Source: Oikopleura dioica
Lineage: Eukaryota > Chordata > Appendicularia > Copelata > Oikopleuridae
Assembly: GCA_907165135.1 (NCBI GenBank)
Contig: OU015566.1
Location: forward strand, 560,501-624,500
DNA length: 64,000 nucleotides
Direction of reading: 5' to 3'
Shown one piece after another: positions 1 through 13,300 of this stretch (positions within the stretch are counted from its first letter, which is position 1; each line of letters starts with the position of its first letter). The notes beneath the pieces are model-generated. The model had not been told where the DNA came from. It saw only the letters and a program-made list of their open reading frames with translations, and did not search any database. The position numbers and the translations under genes are program-made.

Positions 1-650
1 AAAATAAGTCTTAGCTAAAAAGAGACGCCTGAAATATTGACTTATCATTCAAGAGCTCAAGAGTCTCTTTTATGATAATGCTTTTTGTCGAGTTAACAGA
101 AAATATTTTTGACATTTTGCAAACGAGTCAATTTTCAGAAATTGATCTTATTAACCTTGATCACGTAATTTTCTCAAAATAACCGATCGATTCAATTCCC
201 CGAGATCAAGTCAATTTCACCCAATTTCCAATTTTCTCGCAATATGACAGATGTTTGGTACGTTAGAACACGTCCCGTCACGTGCCAGATTTTATAAATC
301 CTTGAAACACGAAAATTGCATGTTCCGCGAGGATTTTTTAAATGCCGGAGAAAAGCCACGAAGAAAGCTTTGTTACAAGAATTAATCCGAGAAGGATTAT
401 CATTAAAATTTTCGCCGAGGACATGTTCCAACTCGTAAGCGTCTCTTTTCGTAAATTATGAGAAAATTTTGATTAAAAATTGGTTCGAATTCTAGACCAA
501 TCATAGTTCTTCATTCGGGGACTTGACCAATCAGATTTCAGGAAAAAAAAATCGAAAAAAAATTTTAGTGAGATTCTTTCAAAAAATCCTCGCTAAAAAG
601 GTCGAATCCCTCCTTATTAAAGTCTTACTGTAACTCAAACTTTATTTTAG
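1..650. other. Intergenic / upstream of galactosyltransferase
   Basis: No convincing gene. The GTCTCTTTT/AAAAGAGAC motif occurs at the left edge, near 60-70 and near 440. A splice acceptor (TTTTATTTTAG) ends at 650 and opens the first clear galactosyltransferase exon, so a short 5' exon with the true start codon may lie in this stretch. An ATG followed by a GTAAGC donor near 422-436 is one candidate, but its phase does not fit the next exon simply. Confidence 0.4.
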
Positions 651-678
651 GTTACTAGCGCGGCGGCGAGTAATACTG

Positions 679-3600
679 ATGCTGCTCTTCCTCGGTGCCA
701 TCGTCCTAACCTACACAGATTCCGTCCGCCTTCTGCGAGAACAAGAAGAATCGAATCGCGCGAAAAGAGACCTAGAAAAGCACCCTTTATCGAAAGCTGC
801 CAGTCCTCAGAGCAATGTCCTTTCGATGGATCACAAAGTGCCTCTTACGGAATGCGCTTACAATTCGCCAAAACTCATTGGCCCGCTGAAAACAGATCCG
901 AAGTACATTCCGGAATGGGATGAAATTGAAGTTGGCGAGACAAAGAATGGAGGTTGTTGGCAACCGAGCGATTGCGCGCAGAGACAGAATGTGGCGATTA
1001 TCATTCCGTATAAAAATAGAGAGGAGCATCTGCGCGCCCTGCTGAATACATTGCATCCAATTCTTCAAAGACAAAACACCGCATACTGCATTTATGTGGG
1101 CGAGCAGCATGACGATGGCAGATTTAATAAAGGTTTGTTTATTTTTATCATAGCAATCGGTATTTTGGTAGAGATTAACGAGCGAAAAGGAACATCCAGT
1201 AGCTCTTCAGTCCCTTGAATCCTTCGTGAAATGTGGTTGTTGTTGTTCCTGACGAATTTGAAGTCGTTGTCTTAGTCGTTGTTGTTGTTGAACGTGTAGT
1301 GGTTTTTTTAGTGGTTGTTGTCGATGTCAATGATAATGTGGATGTTGTTGTTTTTGTTGTTTGCGTAGACATTGTTGTTGATGATTTTGAGGGTGCTGGC
1401 GTATTGGAAATAGAACTTGTCATCTGATAAGTCGACAGATTTGTCATGTCAGTCGTCAGGGATGATTCTGCCGTTGTTAGATTGTCAACACTCGGATCGA
1501 GATCTTCATTTTTTCCAAGGCAAAGAGGAATCGTGATTCCAAGAATTGTTACTATCACTGCAGAAACTTCATTTCACACCGAAATTGTTATTCAAATATA
1601 ATTCTTAAATACCTAGCGCGAATCCAACAATAATCCTTTTTCGTTTTCTCCAACCTCTTTTGTAAATGTTTGCAATATTATATTCTTCGAGAAAGAATAT
1701 TTATAAGTTTAATTAATGCTGAGTGAATATTCGTCTATAAACATTTTCTTGACACACTCACAAAAAATCCGTTTTCCTCGTCTTTTGTCATGGTATCGAA
1801 ACTGATGCGAAAAATTTTTGTCTTCGAATTTTATAGTTATTTTTAAGCCATCTGTCAAGATCTGCGTTATTTTTCACACGAGCGTTGAGATAAATTTATG
1901 ATGACATTCGAATTGCACTCGACACATTTTTAATCCCATCTTCGGCCATAAAACTGCCAAAAAGCCGCAATTTTTCGCCTACCATGGATGAGTCTAGGAA
2001 TTTTTTCAATTCTGATCGACATTTTTAGGAGCTGTGATGAACTCTGCCTTCAAAGAAGTTCTCAAAGAACATGCCTACGATTGCGTTATCTTCCACGACG
2101 TCGACATGCTCCCCGAAGACGACCGAAACATTTACCAGTGCGAATCGAATCCCGTCCATCTTTCTCCCCTCATCGACAAGTTCGATTACAAACCTTATGG
2201 AACCGATTTCGGAGGAATCACCATGTTGCGGCCGGAGCATTTTATCGCGGCAAATGGAATGAGCAATCTTTTCTGGGGCTGGGGACGAGAAGACGATGAC
2301 ATGCAATTTCGAGTTGGCAGATCTCCCTTCAATGGTAAATTTTTTCAATGCCAATGTTTTTCTCATTATTTTTCTAGTGACAAAACCGGTTAATTACGAG
2401 CAGGCCCGTTACAAAATGATCCCTCATCAGCACGCCTGGATCTTCAGAAATTTCAAAATCCGCGACTCAACAACAGATGTCCGCTTTTTGCCTCCAGAGT
2501 ACTTAGGACCGGATTGACGAGACTAATCAATACTTCTATCAACTTGTGGAATATTGAATTCTTGAATCAAAAATAGAATAAAAAAATCAATCCTCAAAAG
2601 TCAAATACAAAGAGCGCTCAACAGTAGAAGGCCTTACCAGTGTCAACTACAAAAACCTCGGAACCGACCGAAAATCGCTCTTTACTCATCTCGACCTTGA
2701 ATTGCGAGAACTCGTTGTTGATTCCCTCAAAACCGAATTCATCAGCTCTGGATCAAGCCAAACTCTGATCGACACGACGAAAAAGGAGTGCAGCTATATA
2801 AAGATGGAAAACACTAGAGTCTGCGAGGAGTATGGACATACGATGGTGCTGAAGTACTTGAGAAAATTGCTGCTGAGTTATGATGACGCGGTGAAAAAGT
2901 GTGATGAACTAGGGTAGGAACTTTAACAATAACTTGAAAGATTGATCTCTGTTTTAGCTACATGTGCACTGGATTCGCAGAAGACTCTCTCGGAAAATAC
3001 CGTCTTAGGGAGGTCACACAGCTTTTGTCAAGCGATAATACTCCTCAGGTAAGTGACTTTTCTAGCAACGAATAATTACTCGAAACTTCAGGATTGCAAC
3101 ACGAAGGGAAAGCACATCTTCCACAAATCCTGCCCAGGAGACCAATCATTTATCCAGGTTTCTCAAGATTTGACGATTCCAATTTCTGATCAGCTGACAC
3201 CGCCAAATTATGCTTTCACACATCGACTACAAGAATGAGTTTCACAAATCCTAATTCTAGACCAAAAACATTCATTCTATAACTCTTGAAAAGTCACCCC
3301 AAAAGTCGCTTCCGACCACGATGTGATTTTCCGCCAAGCTCTTCTTTTCGAAGGCTCTCAAATCGGCCCGATTTTCACCGAAAATTTGGGGAAGATTTCG
3401 AAAGCAGATTTCGAAGTTAAAATCAATTTTTCGCTGCCCATGCCTCTTCCTGGTTATTACACAAGTGTTGCCAAATTGACAAACAAATTGGGGGAGCCGC
3501 TTTATGAGTGGAAATGGGCCGTCAGAATGACAACTGGTAAGGATTTTTCTTTTTTCTAAAATTCTCATTTTTCTTCAAGGAAACAACGAGCAAGACATTT

Positions 3601-3707
3601 ATCTGCGAAAAACACCCATTGAAAAGGTGTTTCCCACTCTTGGCTGGGAAATTCCAACCTACCAAGAGTTTGTTCAGAATTTCAAAGACCTAAAATCTTC
3701 AAAGTAA
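679..3707 (+). CDS. Beta-1,4-galactosyltransferase (GT7 family) with long C-terminal extension
   Basis: Type II Golgi glycosyltransferase expected to move galactose (or GalNAc) from the UDP-sugar to terminal GlcNAc. Exon 651-1132 encodes a basic LLARRR stretch, a signal-anchor (VILMLLFLGAIVL), a stem, and VAIIIPYKNREEHL, the GT7 nucleotide-binding motif. Exon 2029-2334 carries FHDVDMLPED (metal-binding DVD, 2097-2105), the YGTDFGGI region and WGWGREDDD (2274-2300), the acceptor motif. The next exon opens at 2378. Homology to the family C-terminus resumes after two short introns: a DRID segment near 2511, then VEGLTSVNY near 2620, which matches the family DGLNSL block. The frame then runs on about 250 residues past the usual end, with C...LGYMCTGF and other cysteines, to TAA at 3705-3707. 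AATAAA at 3785. The 896-nt first intron holds a Thr-rich opposite-strand frame. ATG 679 is the first in-frame Met, but an upstream exon may add the cytosolic tail. Confidence 0.88.
1175..1558 (-). other. Thr-rich open frame nested in galactosyltransferase intron (doubtful gene)
   Basis: Minus-strand frame of about 127 codons. It begins with a hydrophobic, signal-like stretch (VIVTILGITIPLCLG) and continues as a Ser/Thr-rich mucin-like tract with runs of TTTT. It opens with GTG; an ATG lies 15 nt upstream in another frame. The GTT/GAC triplet repeat that encodes the Thr run could alone keep the frame open. It could be a small nested mucin-like gene with a missing first exon, or simple-sequence DNA that happens to be open. 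Confidence 0.2.
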
Positions 3708-4248
3708 AAGCCCAAATATCGAATGTACAAATATCACTTCTGTATCTTGCACTTCTGTACAAATTTCCGACAGTTTCAATGAAAAATAAAAAGTTCATTG
3801 GAGAAATAAATAAAAACCAAAATATATGGATAAACTCTTAAAAACAATGAGAATGAAAAATCTTAGGCTTAAGAAAACGTCTTGTCGATTTATCAAAATT
3901 AATTAAATCTTATCAGAGTTTGTAAAAAATGTAAGAGACCTTCTCAGTCAGAGACAGGAACGTTTTGCTGCTGTGTATGACCTTTTCAACTTTGATTTTT
4001 TAAATTTCATTTGAGTTCTATTCTTTTGTACTTCTCAAATGATGCGTTGAGGGGTAAGAGCTTCGAGTTCTTCTTCTGATCGCATTATTTGATTTCGCCA
4101 TTCGCAAGATGGCCTTTCCAAACGAAACCACCCGCTACCCTATCTATGTGAATTTAACATCTGTCGCTGATTTTTCATATGCAATTTATAGCATTTGCTA
4201 CCCATTTTTTTAATGAATTTCTCGAATTCGAACAGTCTTTTTTCAACA
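3708..4248. other. Intergenic between galactosyltransferase and propeller gene
   Basis: Holds the galactosyltransferase 3'UTR with AATAAA at 3785-3790 and AT-rich sequence. The first exon(s) of the cysteine-rich propeller gene probably start here; an acceptor-like TTTTTTCAACAG ends near 4250. No separate gene is seen. Confidence 0.4.
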
Positions 4249-7113
4249 GATTTTTTAATGCACCCTTTGAGGCTCAATGAGACCTGCACGGATTTAGAAC
4301 TTGGCGAGATTTGCACAAGCCATTGCGCGGATGAGATTTCCAAATGTATGGCAGAATGTCCCCCGGGCGATGTTTCTTGCGAAAATATTTGCATAAGAGA
4401 TGGGTTTACGTGCGTTGATGGGTGTCCTTGCAATATTGATTGTCCCACAGGATGTCAGGATTGCCCTGCTTTTGTTTGCTCAGCTTGTTTTTCACCTGAA
4501 AACAATGAAGATCATGTCAACTGTATCGAATTTTTCGGAAACGAGCTGAGTAAATGTACAAAAAATTGCGAAAACGAGCTTTTTCGTTCTCTTTGTCAGG
4601 ACCAATGTGATCAAGAGTATTTTATCAATATTGAAACCTGCCCTTGCGAGCCCGGTTGCCCAGACGGATGCCCATGTCCAAATTACGAATGTGAAGAATC
4701 GAGCCTTGAGAAACACGGAGCTGTTTTGGTCCTTAAGAGATTCAGAATTCCAAGAAAACCTGTTCTTGTGAATTTCGAAAGCTTTACAACAGATTTATCT
4801 GTAATATTTAATTTATTGATTTTGGGTAAAAAGGAATTTTAAGGTATCTTGGTACAACAACGGTCCAGAAAATCACCAATACTACCCTTTAGATGGATGC
4901 TCAGTTTTATACAAGGATAAGAATTATCTGTTTGGAGGCTACACTGCTAATATAAATGGCACCTTGATAAGTTACGGGCCACATATTCTTGATGGCTGTG
5001 ATATTGTAAAGGCTGAAGGTGTTTCTTTTTATCACGATTGTGATTTAGGCAGGGATGAGAGAATGAACGTGTCAGGCGATTCCGTTTGAAATCGTTTTTT
5101 TTTCTCTTCTAAGAGCTGCGCTCGAAATTCTTTCAATTCATATATTTATATTTACCTCACAAAATTTCGAATTTTTAATCTTAGAAATACATTTAAGATA
5201 ATGAAGTCGATTGCCTTTTGATAAGGAGATTTTTAAAAAATTAAGAATAGGAAATCTTTCATTGTCAATAAGTCTTCGACCATTTTATTGGTACGGCTTT
5301 ATTTTCATATTTACTTCGGGCGAAAAATGAAACAAAATACTTGGTGCTTTAGCTACCATTTAAATAGATAAAAAAGGCATTTTTTTCTTCTTTATAGCGG
5401 ATGAAGCGAAAGACAATCAAAATAACGATTTTCAAATTATATCTTGACAGCTCTCATTTGGGTTGCTGATATAAAAGGACATAAAAAATTATCTCAGAAA
5501 AATAACCGATTGCATGATTGAAGAAATGCTATTCTCTTACCCCTTGTTAGGCTCAGTGGGATATCTACCAACAGTTGATGATAAAGAGGCTTATATAATG
5601 CTCTATGACGGTGAAATGAACAATGTCCAAGCGTAATACTTCTAAAAATTTATCAAAATTAAAATATTAAGATATGATGGACACGCAATTCTTGAGGCTG
5701 AATTTTGGGCGCCAAACAAATATCATTCGAATACAGGAGGTCATATCCCTATTTACAAAGAGAAACCTATACTTATTGGGGGAATGTCGGAAAATTCTGT
5801 CGAGACTTTCAGGTGAATTTATTATCGGCACATCTGTAATGTTCCCGATTTTTTTTTTTTAATTTTCCATATTAATTTAGTTTCAGCAACTAACTTTAAC
5901 AAATTTAAAAAGTTTTCTACCACAAATCGGATTTCAAAAAGACAATCTTAACAAACAAGCGGACATAACAAACAAAACGGACGAAAGAAATACGGAAAAT
6001 TTCAGTAATTTAGAGCATTTAATGAATATTTACATAAAATCACGTGCGGAGCGTATGTTGAGTGGCGGGCGGCTTCGTTTTCAAAGGCCATTTTGTAAAC
6101 GGCGTTCACAAATTACGAGCGGCGTTCGCAAAATCGAAAGTTTTTTGGCCGAAAATCGTTCACAATTTTTTTTCAAAATGTGTCCCAGCGGTAGAAAAAA
6201 CTACTCCTGCCACGCCAATGAGTTCCCTACAAGAAAATGCGCAAAGCGCACACTCACGGCAAGATGATTTTTCATTGCGAACGGCGTTCGCAAAATTACG
6301 AATTATGTCGCAAATTGCGAACATAGCCGCCCTACACCCCGTATGTTTTCTTATTGATTTTTGTGGTTCGCGCCTGATTTGATAGATAAAATAATTTTCA
6401 AAAGAAAATTTCGGGTTTTGGAAGAATTTTCCGCCGTTTGAAATGTGCATTAATTTGTAATGTACGCTTGTCTGTAATGTCCGTCTATTTGATATGTCAA
6501 TTTTTGCATAAATTGCGCGGAGGGCTTCCTAATTTTTTATTTTATATCAAAAGCAGTAACGTTCTAGGAACAGAAAAATTGTCCTGACTAATCACTGACT
6601 AGTAGTCAGTCAGACGAGTTTGACGAATTAAGGTGCAACCATTTTTTAAGCTTGAAAAATGAATGGACTGAACACGAAGATCTAGTATTTCCCGATGGAG
6701 ATATTGAATCGTACACCACAGTCTGGGGAGACTTTGGTGTGGTCGTTTTTCCTGGAAAATCAAGGTAAGAATACGATATCTATTGAACCCTGTTTTTTTT
6801 AGATCTAACGAAAAAATATGGCGACTTTTTGATGATAAATGGACGAATATTGGAATAGTTGCTGGTGAAAAAACAAGAAGAGCTGCTAGATCAGTTCTTT
6901 TTCCAAATAATGAGGTTGAGAAATATTCGTTTATTTTATAAAATTGCGTAGGTTATGATGATCGGCGGTTACGATAACCAACAATTCATCAAATATGCCT
7001 TCAACGATGATTTTACTTCTATAAAAGGAGAAATTTTAGAAGACCTTCCTTTTCTTGCAGAATACGATTTCCCTTATGCGATCTACGTTGAAAATAATTT
7101 CTGCACAATCTGA
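4249..7113 (+). CDS. Cysteine-rich CPC-module protein with Kelch-like propeller
   Basis: Not assignable to a named family. The first clear exon (about 4250-4802) encodes two repeats of a cysteine pattern that ends in CPCxxxCPxGC. A GT-AG intron of about 47 nt follows. Later exons carry blades with Kelch-like turns: NYLFGGY (about 4925), KPILIGGM (about 5770) and EVMMIGGYD (about 6950). Exon phases join well across the 44-nt intron near 5634-5677, the short intron near 6766-6802, and the one ending near 6951. The last exon ends FPYAIYVENNFCTI at TGA 7111-7113, with AATAAA just after. Blade for blade it resembles the propeller part of the gene at 44.7-51.9 kb: FPFYPIMFEVTTDNYFC there matches the end here. 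The start is unknown. An in-frame TGA at 5087-5089 may be intron read-through or may mark two genes. An approximately 850-nt intron (5812-6660) holds repeat sequence. Confidence 0.55.
5880..6530. repeat. Probable mobile-element remnant in propeller-gene intron
   Basis: Intron sequence with degenerate inverted similarity between its ends: ACAAGCGGACATAACA near 5955 and the inverse of TGTACGCTTGTCTGTAATG near 6460. The middle has repeated GGCGTTCGCAAAATTACGA-like units near 6100-6300. No coding capacity is seen. Exact termini and a target duplication could not be read. Confidence 0.3.
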
Positions 7114-7388
7114 GGCAAACATAATAAATATTGTTAGTTTATCATCAAAAGTGTGATGATAGTTTAGCAGCTGCTCATTTAATTTTTTATATTTTTCGAA
7201 AGAAAAAAAAATTAAATTAGGTTTTTCGTTCATAAAATTTCGAAGCTGACAATGTGAATCATATTGTTCACACAGTGCAGGGAGTTTTATTTATTTCGTC
7301 AAGGGAATGCCAAAAAAAATTTAATCTGATTTATTGACATATTTACAAATCGAAGTACATTTTTGGTGGAGAAGTATTTAAAAGTTTT

Positions 7389-10300
7389 TCACAGTGATAT
7401 GGTTTCATTGCAGCGGTAATTCAAATTGCTCCAAATCACATTTTCTTGGCTAAAATCAAGCACGCCCAATCGCCCGCCTTGAAGAGTCTTGTCGATCACG
7501 TGACCGGAGTCGATGATTTTATTTTCTCCTTGGAAAATTTGCACTTGAATGAGCCCAACACTCGGGCGATGACGCAGCACCCAGCGATAAGCGGTGAAAT
7601 CAGTCCAGCCGATCTTGTTCTCATCTTCCCAGAGAACTTTCACTTGCCCGGGAGTGTCTGATCCGTGCCAGAGAGCATTACGAAGCAAAGGACCGGGACC
7701 AGTTGCGGAATCGATGAGCTTGATCTGAAGACCAGTTGGAGCCACAGAGCGAAAGGGAGAAGGCCACCAGTAGGTTTGCTCGACCTGTTTCCACATCACA
7801 CTGTAGAAACGGGAAGAGCTTTGGAAGCTGAAAACAAAGCCGACGAAATCATCATCGGTGTCAGTGTTGATGTAGACGGTGCCACTGTAGTCAACGCCTG
7901 TAAAAATTTACGATAAAAAATCTTTTATTTTTTTTTTATAAAATCATACCTTGAACATTATGATTTCCAATCGCTAAACCAGGATCAGCATTGACCGACT
8001 GTATCAACTCTCTTCCTTCATTCAGCACAATCCAGTACGGATCAAGTTGGCTGGAACCTTCTGGGTCGAGTAAGATAGTTTCGTAGCCGGTAAATGAAGG
8101 AGAAGAAATGAGCGCATCCATTGGACAAATATCAAATTCATCAGGAGTTCCGTCGCCGTCAGAATCTGGTCCGCAGCCGAGTTGTTCAGGATTGTAGACT
8201 CTCGGGCAGTCGTCGACGTCGTCAGGGATTCCATCATCATCATCGTCGTCGTCGCAGATGTCGCCTACGCCGTCGAGGTCGAAATCAGATTGGTCAGCAT
8301 TCGCCGCTTCCGGGCAGTTGTCTCTTTCATCTGGAATTCCATCGCCGTCTGTGTCGACAACGACGCAGGAGTCATCTTGAGAGGGATTGTAGATCGTCGG
8401 GCAATTGTCGCAGTCATCTCCAACTCCATCATCATCGTCATCAAGCTGGTTTGGATTCGGAAGTCGGGGGCAGTTGTCGATGACATTGGTGATTCCGTCG
8501 TTGTCGATGTCATCATCGCAGGCGTCGCCAATTCCGTCGCCGTCGCTGTCTTCTTGGCCGGAGTTTGGAATGGTCGGACAGTTGTCTGCGCGACAGGTTG
8601 TGTCTCGGCAATTCAAGACTAAAATATAGAATGAGCGTTTGAAGAATTTTTCAATTTCTTACCTTCATCAGGGAATCCATCCAAATCAGAGTCTTTTCCA
8701 CAATTTTCTTTGCCATTTCCAGCGAAGCCAGTTGCGCAGACACAGTTGTGCGACCACGTGTCCTCGGCGAACTCGCAAATTGCATTCTTCGCACATCCAT
8801 TACAGTAACTAAAGCAGCCCACTGTCTGATTTCCAGTAAAACCGAGCATGCATTCGCCACATTTAAAACCGCCAGCGTAATTGAGACACTCCGAGTTTTC
8901 TACGCATCTGCCTTTTTTATGGTCTTTTTGAGAAATAAAAGAAGTAAAAGCTCTAGAATTTGGACCATTCCTTGTTCGCATTCGTCAACGTCGAAGCAGT
9001 CGATTCCATCGCCTTCGAATCCTTCAGGACATTCATCACAAGTTCCATTTGTGCAGCCGCTCCAGCAGATATCACATTGATCCTAGACTCATTCCAATTT
9101 TATCTTTCTTCCATTTTTACCTCTAAGTACTCGTATTCGTATGACTCATCCTCATCGTAGTAATAATCATCATAATCTACCTCATCTTCTGTACAATTGT
9201 GTCCATCGCCAAAGTAACCAGTCGGGCAGTTGCCACAAAAAGCTCCAGAAACCAGATCAGTACAGCTGACTCCCGGAAAGCATGGCAGAGAAATGGGTTA
9301 GAAAATTATCAAAAACATTTCTTTAAAAGTAAGACCCGTTTCTCATCGCTGCAGTAGATTCTAGAGTCGATGCAGTTCAGACCATCGCCTTGGAAATATT
9401 CAGGACAGAGAACGCATCGGGCCCCGCTTTTTCGGTTTCAGAAAATAGTTCTTTGAAATCAAGGAAGAAAATATTCGATTCAAAAACCGATCCTTTCGTC
9501 CTCCTCGCAAGCATCATGGCAAAATAACTCCGCACAGGTGGCCTTCATCATCTCTTTCTCTTCAATCTCTTGACACGTGACTCCATCACCAGTAAATCCT
9601 TCAGGACAAGGCGCGCACTTTCCACCATCAAGACTTTCAACACATTCGCCAAAACACTCCAATTGGGCGCAAGCGAGTCTAATTTTTCGTTATTTCAAAT
9701 TTCCAACATCTTATTCTGTACCCTGTTACGTAATGTGTGAATGACCCTTTGGGAGATATTTTCGTTATTTGAAATAAAATCCTGTTGCGAGTAACTGTGC
9801 AATTGAATCCGTCGCCTTCGAAGCCTTCTGGGCAGGGATCGCACTCGCCACCGGTCTCCGTATCGTTGCAGCTTGAGAAACAGTCTTTGTCTCGGTCAAT
9901 TAAGGAAATAAAAATGAATTGTTATTGTTCATTCCCTCCGTAAAAAAAAATAAAATAGAGCACTCTTGTATTTTCATCTTTTTGACCAATTCCTAAATCT
10001 TCGCAAAAGACCCTGGTATCCTCACAATCGACCCCATCGCCAACGAAAAACTCCGGGCACTGATCGCAAACACCCCCACTGGGCGTTTCTTCACAATCCC
10101 CAAAGCAGTCCATTTCCTCGCAATGAATTCGCTCATCTTCGCAAATCGTTCCATTCCCAGCGAAAAATTGAGGGCACGGCTCACAAACGCCTCCAGCAGG
10201 AGTTTCCGAGCAATCGCCAAAACAAGTCAAATCAGGGCAATGAGTTCGGATATCTGTACAAATTGTTCCATCGCCAATGTAATAATCAGGACAGGGAGCG

Positions 10301-13300
10301 CATTTGCCGCCATATTCACTATCAACGCAGTCAGAAAAACAGCTCATTTCCGAACAAAAAACTCTCGAATCCAAGCAGTCGAAACCATCCCCAACGAAGA
10401 ATTTTGGACAAGGCGCGCAAGAAAGACCATCTTCGGTTTCAACACAAGTCGAGTTGAAACAGCCCAAATCTTCGCATTCTGGCTCTTCAAGGTGAACGGC
10501 GCAGTAGGTTCCATTTCCATCCATTCCTTCAGGACAAGGATCACATTCGCCGCCGAATTCGCTTTCTGTACAAGTCGAGTAGCATTCGAGCTGATCGCAG
10601 TGAACTCTAGAATGAGGGTCTCTATTAAAAAATGGCTGATTCTAGAAAAAAATTGTAAAGGAATAAAATTTTCACAAAAAAAATGCAAAATATGTTGAAA
10701 ATCTTGGAGACCCAAACTGTAATCGATGCAATAAGTTCCATTGCCTTCAAAATAAACAGGACAAGGATCGCAAACGCCGCCATGTTCCATTTCCGTGCAG
10801 CCGCCAAAGCAAATCAATTCATCGCAATGAGTTCTACTATCTTCACACGTCGTTCCGTTTCCGCTGAAGTATTTGGGGCACGGATCGCATTGGCCGCCAG
10901 TTATGAAATCGGTGCAAGTGTCGTAGCAGTCCATTTCGGCGCAGAAAACCCGCGTATCTGTGCAATTGATCCCGTCGCCTTGGAAGAATCGAGGGCATTT
11001 TCCGCAGCGAGGGCCGCGCGGAGTATCGCGACATACTACTGAGTCGAAACAGGTGGAATCGGTGCATTTTATCGTTGTGCAGTCAAATCCATCGCCTTAC
11101 ATTTGAATTTATTAAAACCAAAATTTTTAAATAAAAATGATGTTTTTGATAAAATTAAAAAAATATTGTGAAAAGGAGATTTACCTTCAAAACCATCAGG
11201 ACATGAGCCACACTCGATCGCTCCATCAGGTCCGAGATCCGTGCACTTGACTCCCGGCCAGCACGGATTCGGCTCGCAACCAATTCGACTACAGTCAATC
11301 CCATCGCCAGTGAAACCTTCAGGACAATCTCCGCACATGTAGCCAGATTTGACTTCAAGAAGTTTCAAGTCATAACCCGCATATTCTTCGTATTGCCCGA
11401 AGTCTTCGAAAATCCTCATTGCACGAGTAAGATTGGCTGAAATATCGAAGCATTCGACATCTGGAAAACAGGGTCTATCCTCGCACGTGATAAATCGGCA
11501 ATTGACTCCATCTCCAGTCATGAATTCCGGACAATCTCCACAAACTACTTCTCCTTCCTTTCCATAAAGACAGTCCACTCCTGGATAGCAAGGATCATCG
11601 TCGCAGAGAATCATTTCACAGCTCCTTCCATCTCCTTTGTACCCTTCTGGGCAAGGTCCACAATTGATTTTTTTCTCATCAATTTGTGAGCATTCAACCA
11701 AGTGGTGGCAAAGTCCCATTTCACAAGTCTCAATTATTTCTTGGCAGTCTTGGCCGTTCCCAACGAACCCTTTTGGGCAATCTCCGCATCGAACGCCAAG
11801 CGGATCGTTTTCCAAACACTCCACTCCGGCAAAACATCGTAAATCCTCGCAAGTAACCGGGCGGCAGTCGAGTCCATCACCAATCATTTCTACAGGGCAC
11901 ACTCCGCAAGTTACAGTGCTTCCTTCTTCTGAGCATTTCACGCCAGGGTAGCATGGATTTTCAGCGCAGACTAGGGGCTCGCAGACTTTTCCATCCCCTT
12001 TGAACGCTTTTGGACAGTCGCCACAGGAGTACCCATCTCTAGAATCGTGACAAACTACGCCTGGAAAGCACGGCTGATCAGAGCAAGTGATGGGCAGGCA
12101 GGTCTTTCCGTCTCCTTTCATATTTATCGGACAATCGCCGCAGACTGGCCCCTTTTTCGAATTTTCGCACGTGACTCCCTGATAACAGGTCTTTTTCGAG
12201 CACAGTTCTTCTTCCATTTCGTCGGTGTAGTCTTCCAACACAACCGTTCTCATCTCGCTAAATCGCTCTCGATTTCTAGAAGCTCTGCTTGAAATAAATT
12301 CTGGGTCCTTTTCGCAACGAGTTCCATCTTCGTCATCGATGCAGATTTCGCTCTTTTTGCACGGATTTTCTTCTTCGCAAGTATCCGGAGTGCACCTGCC
12401 TCCTTTGTTCTTCTTTCCGAATCTACATGGAACAACGATGTCTTCTTCGATCATTATTTCGTCGCATTTTTCGCCGCAACCGTAATCGTCCGAGGCGTAT
12501 TCTTCCTTGATACACGTGATTCCATTTCCAACGTATCCATAAGGACAGGCGCCGCACTCGAACCCAGGATCGCGATAGGAGTTGATGCAGGAACTTCCTT
12601 GAAAACAAGGCGATGTTGAGCAACTGGTGTGGTGGACAGTTATTTGGCTCTGTTGCAGCGTTGCCATTGGCCCGTTGAAATTCTGCTGGGTCTGATCGAA
12701 GTTTTGGTTATTGTAGCCATATTGGATATTTGGCGGATTGGTGGGCGTCTGCGCGGGGAAATTCTGCGGCGGAATTGGATTATTCCAAGTCATTTGAGCA
12801 GGAGGGTTTCGGCCAGCAGGGGCGAGGCGCAAATTCCTTGGATTTTGAAAAACTCCTGGCTTGATTTCTGGCTGCTGGAGGCTGGTGCTGCTCGCGCCTA
12901 TGACAGGAGACTGGTAGTTTCCCGTGGGAAAGAGATTGTGAGACGTTGGAGGCCGGAGTTTGGACTCAGGAAAGTCGACGAAATCGGGCTCTTCGAAAGC
13001 TTTTTCTTGCCCGCCGTTTCCTTCTCTCGTGAAAGGAGGTGGAGTTATTGCGCGCTGAGTTGGTTCAACTGGTGGATCTGGGAGAAATTCAGAACCGTAG
13101 GTTTCAGGTTCAGTTTCGTACTCGTACTCTTCGTAATCGTACTCATCTTCATCGTAGTACTCGTACTCGGGCGTTGTCGTGGTCGTTGTTGATTTTGTTG
13201 TTGGAGGGCGAGTGGTTGTTTTTCGACGTCGTTTTTGTTTACGAGTTGTTGGATTCGGGACGGTTGTTGGGATCTGGGTCGTTGTTCTTGTGGTCGTGGT

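Noticed and set aside
787-1110. Minus-strand 107-codon frame across the galactosyltransferase exon
   Set aside because: Shadow of the plus-strand coding exon; no motif or splice sites of its own.
8121-8622. Plus-strand Val/Ile- and Arg/His-rich frames over the thrombospondin type-3 repeats
   Set aside because: Antisense reading of Asp-rich (GAC/GAT) codons gives Val/Ile runs; composition artefact.
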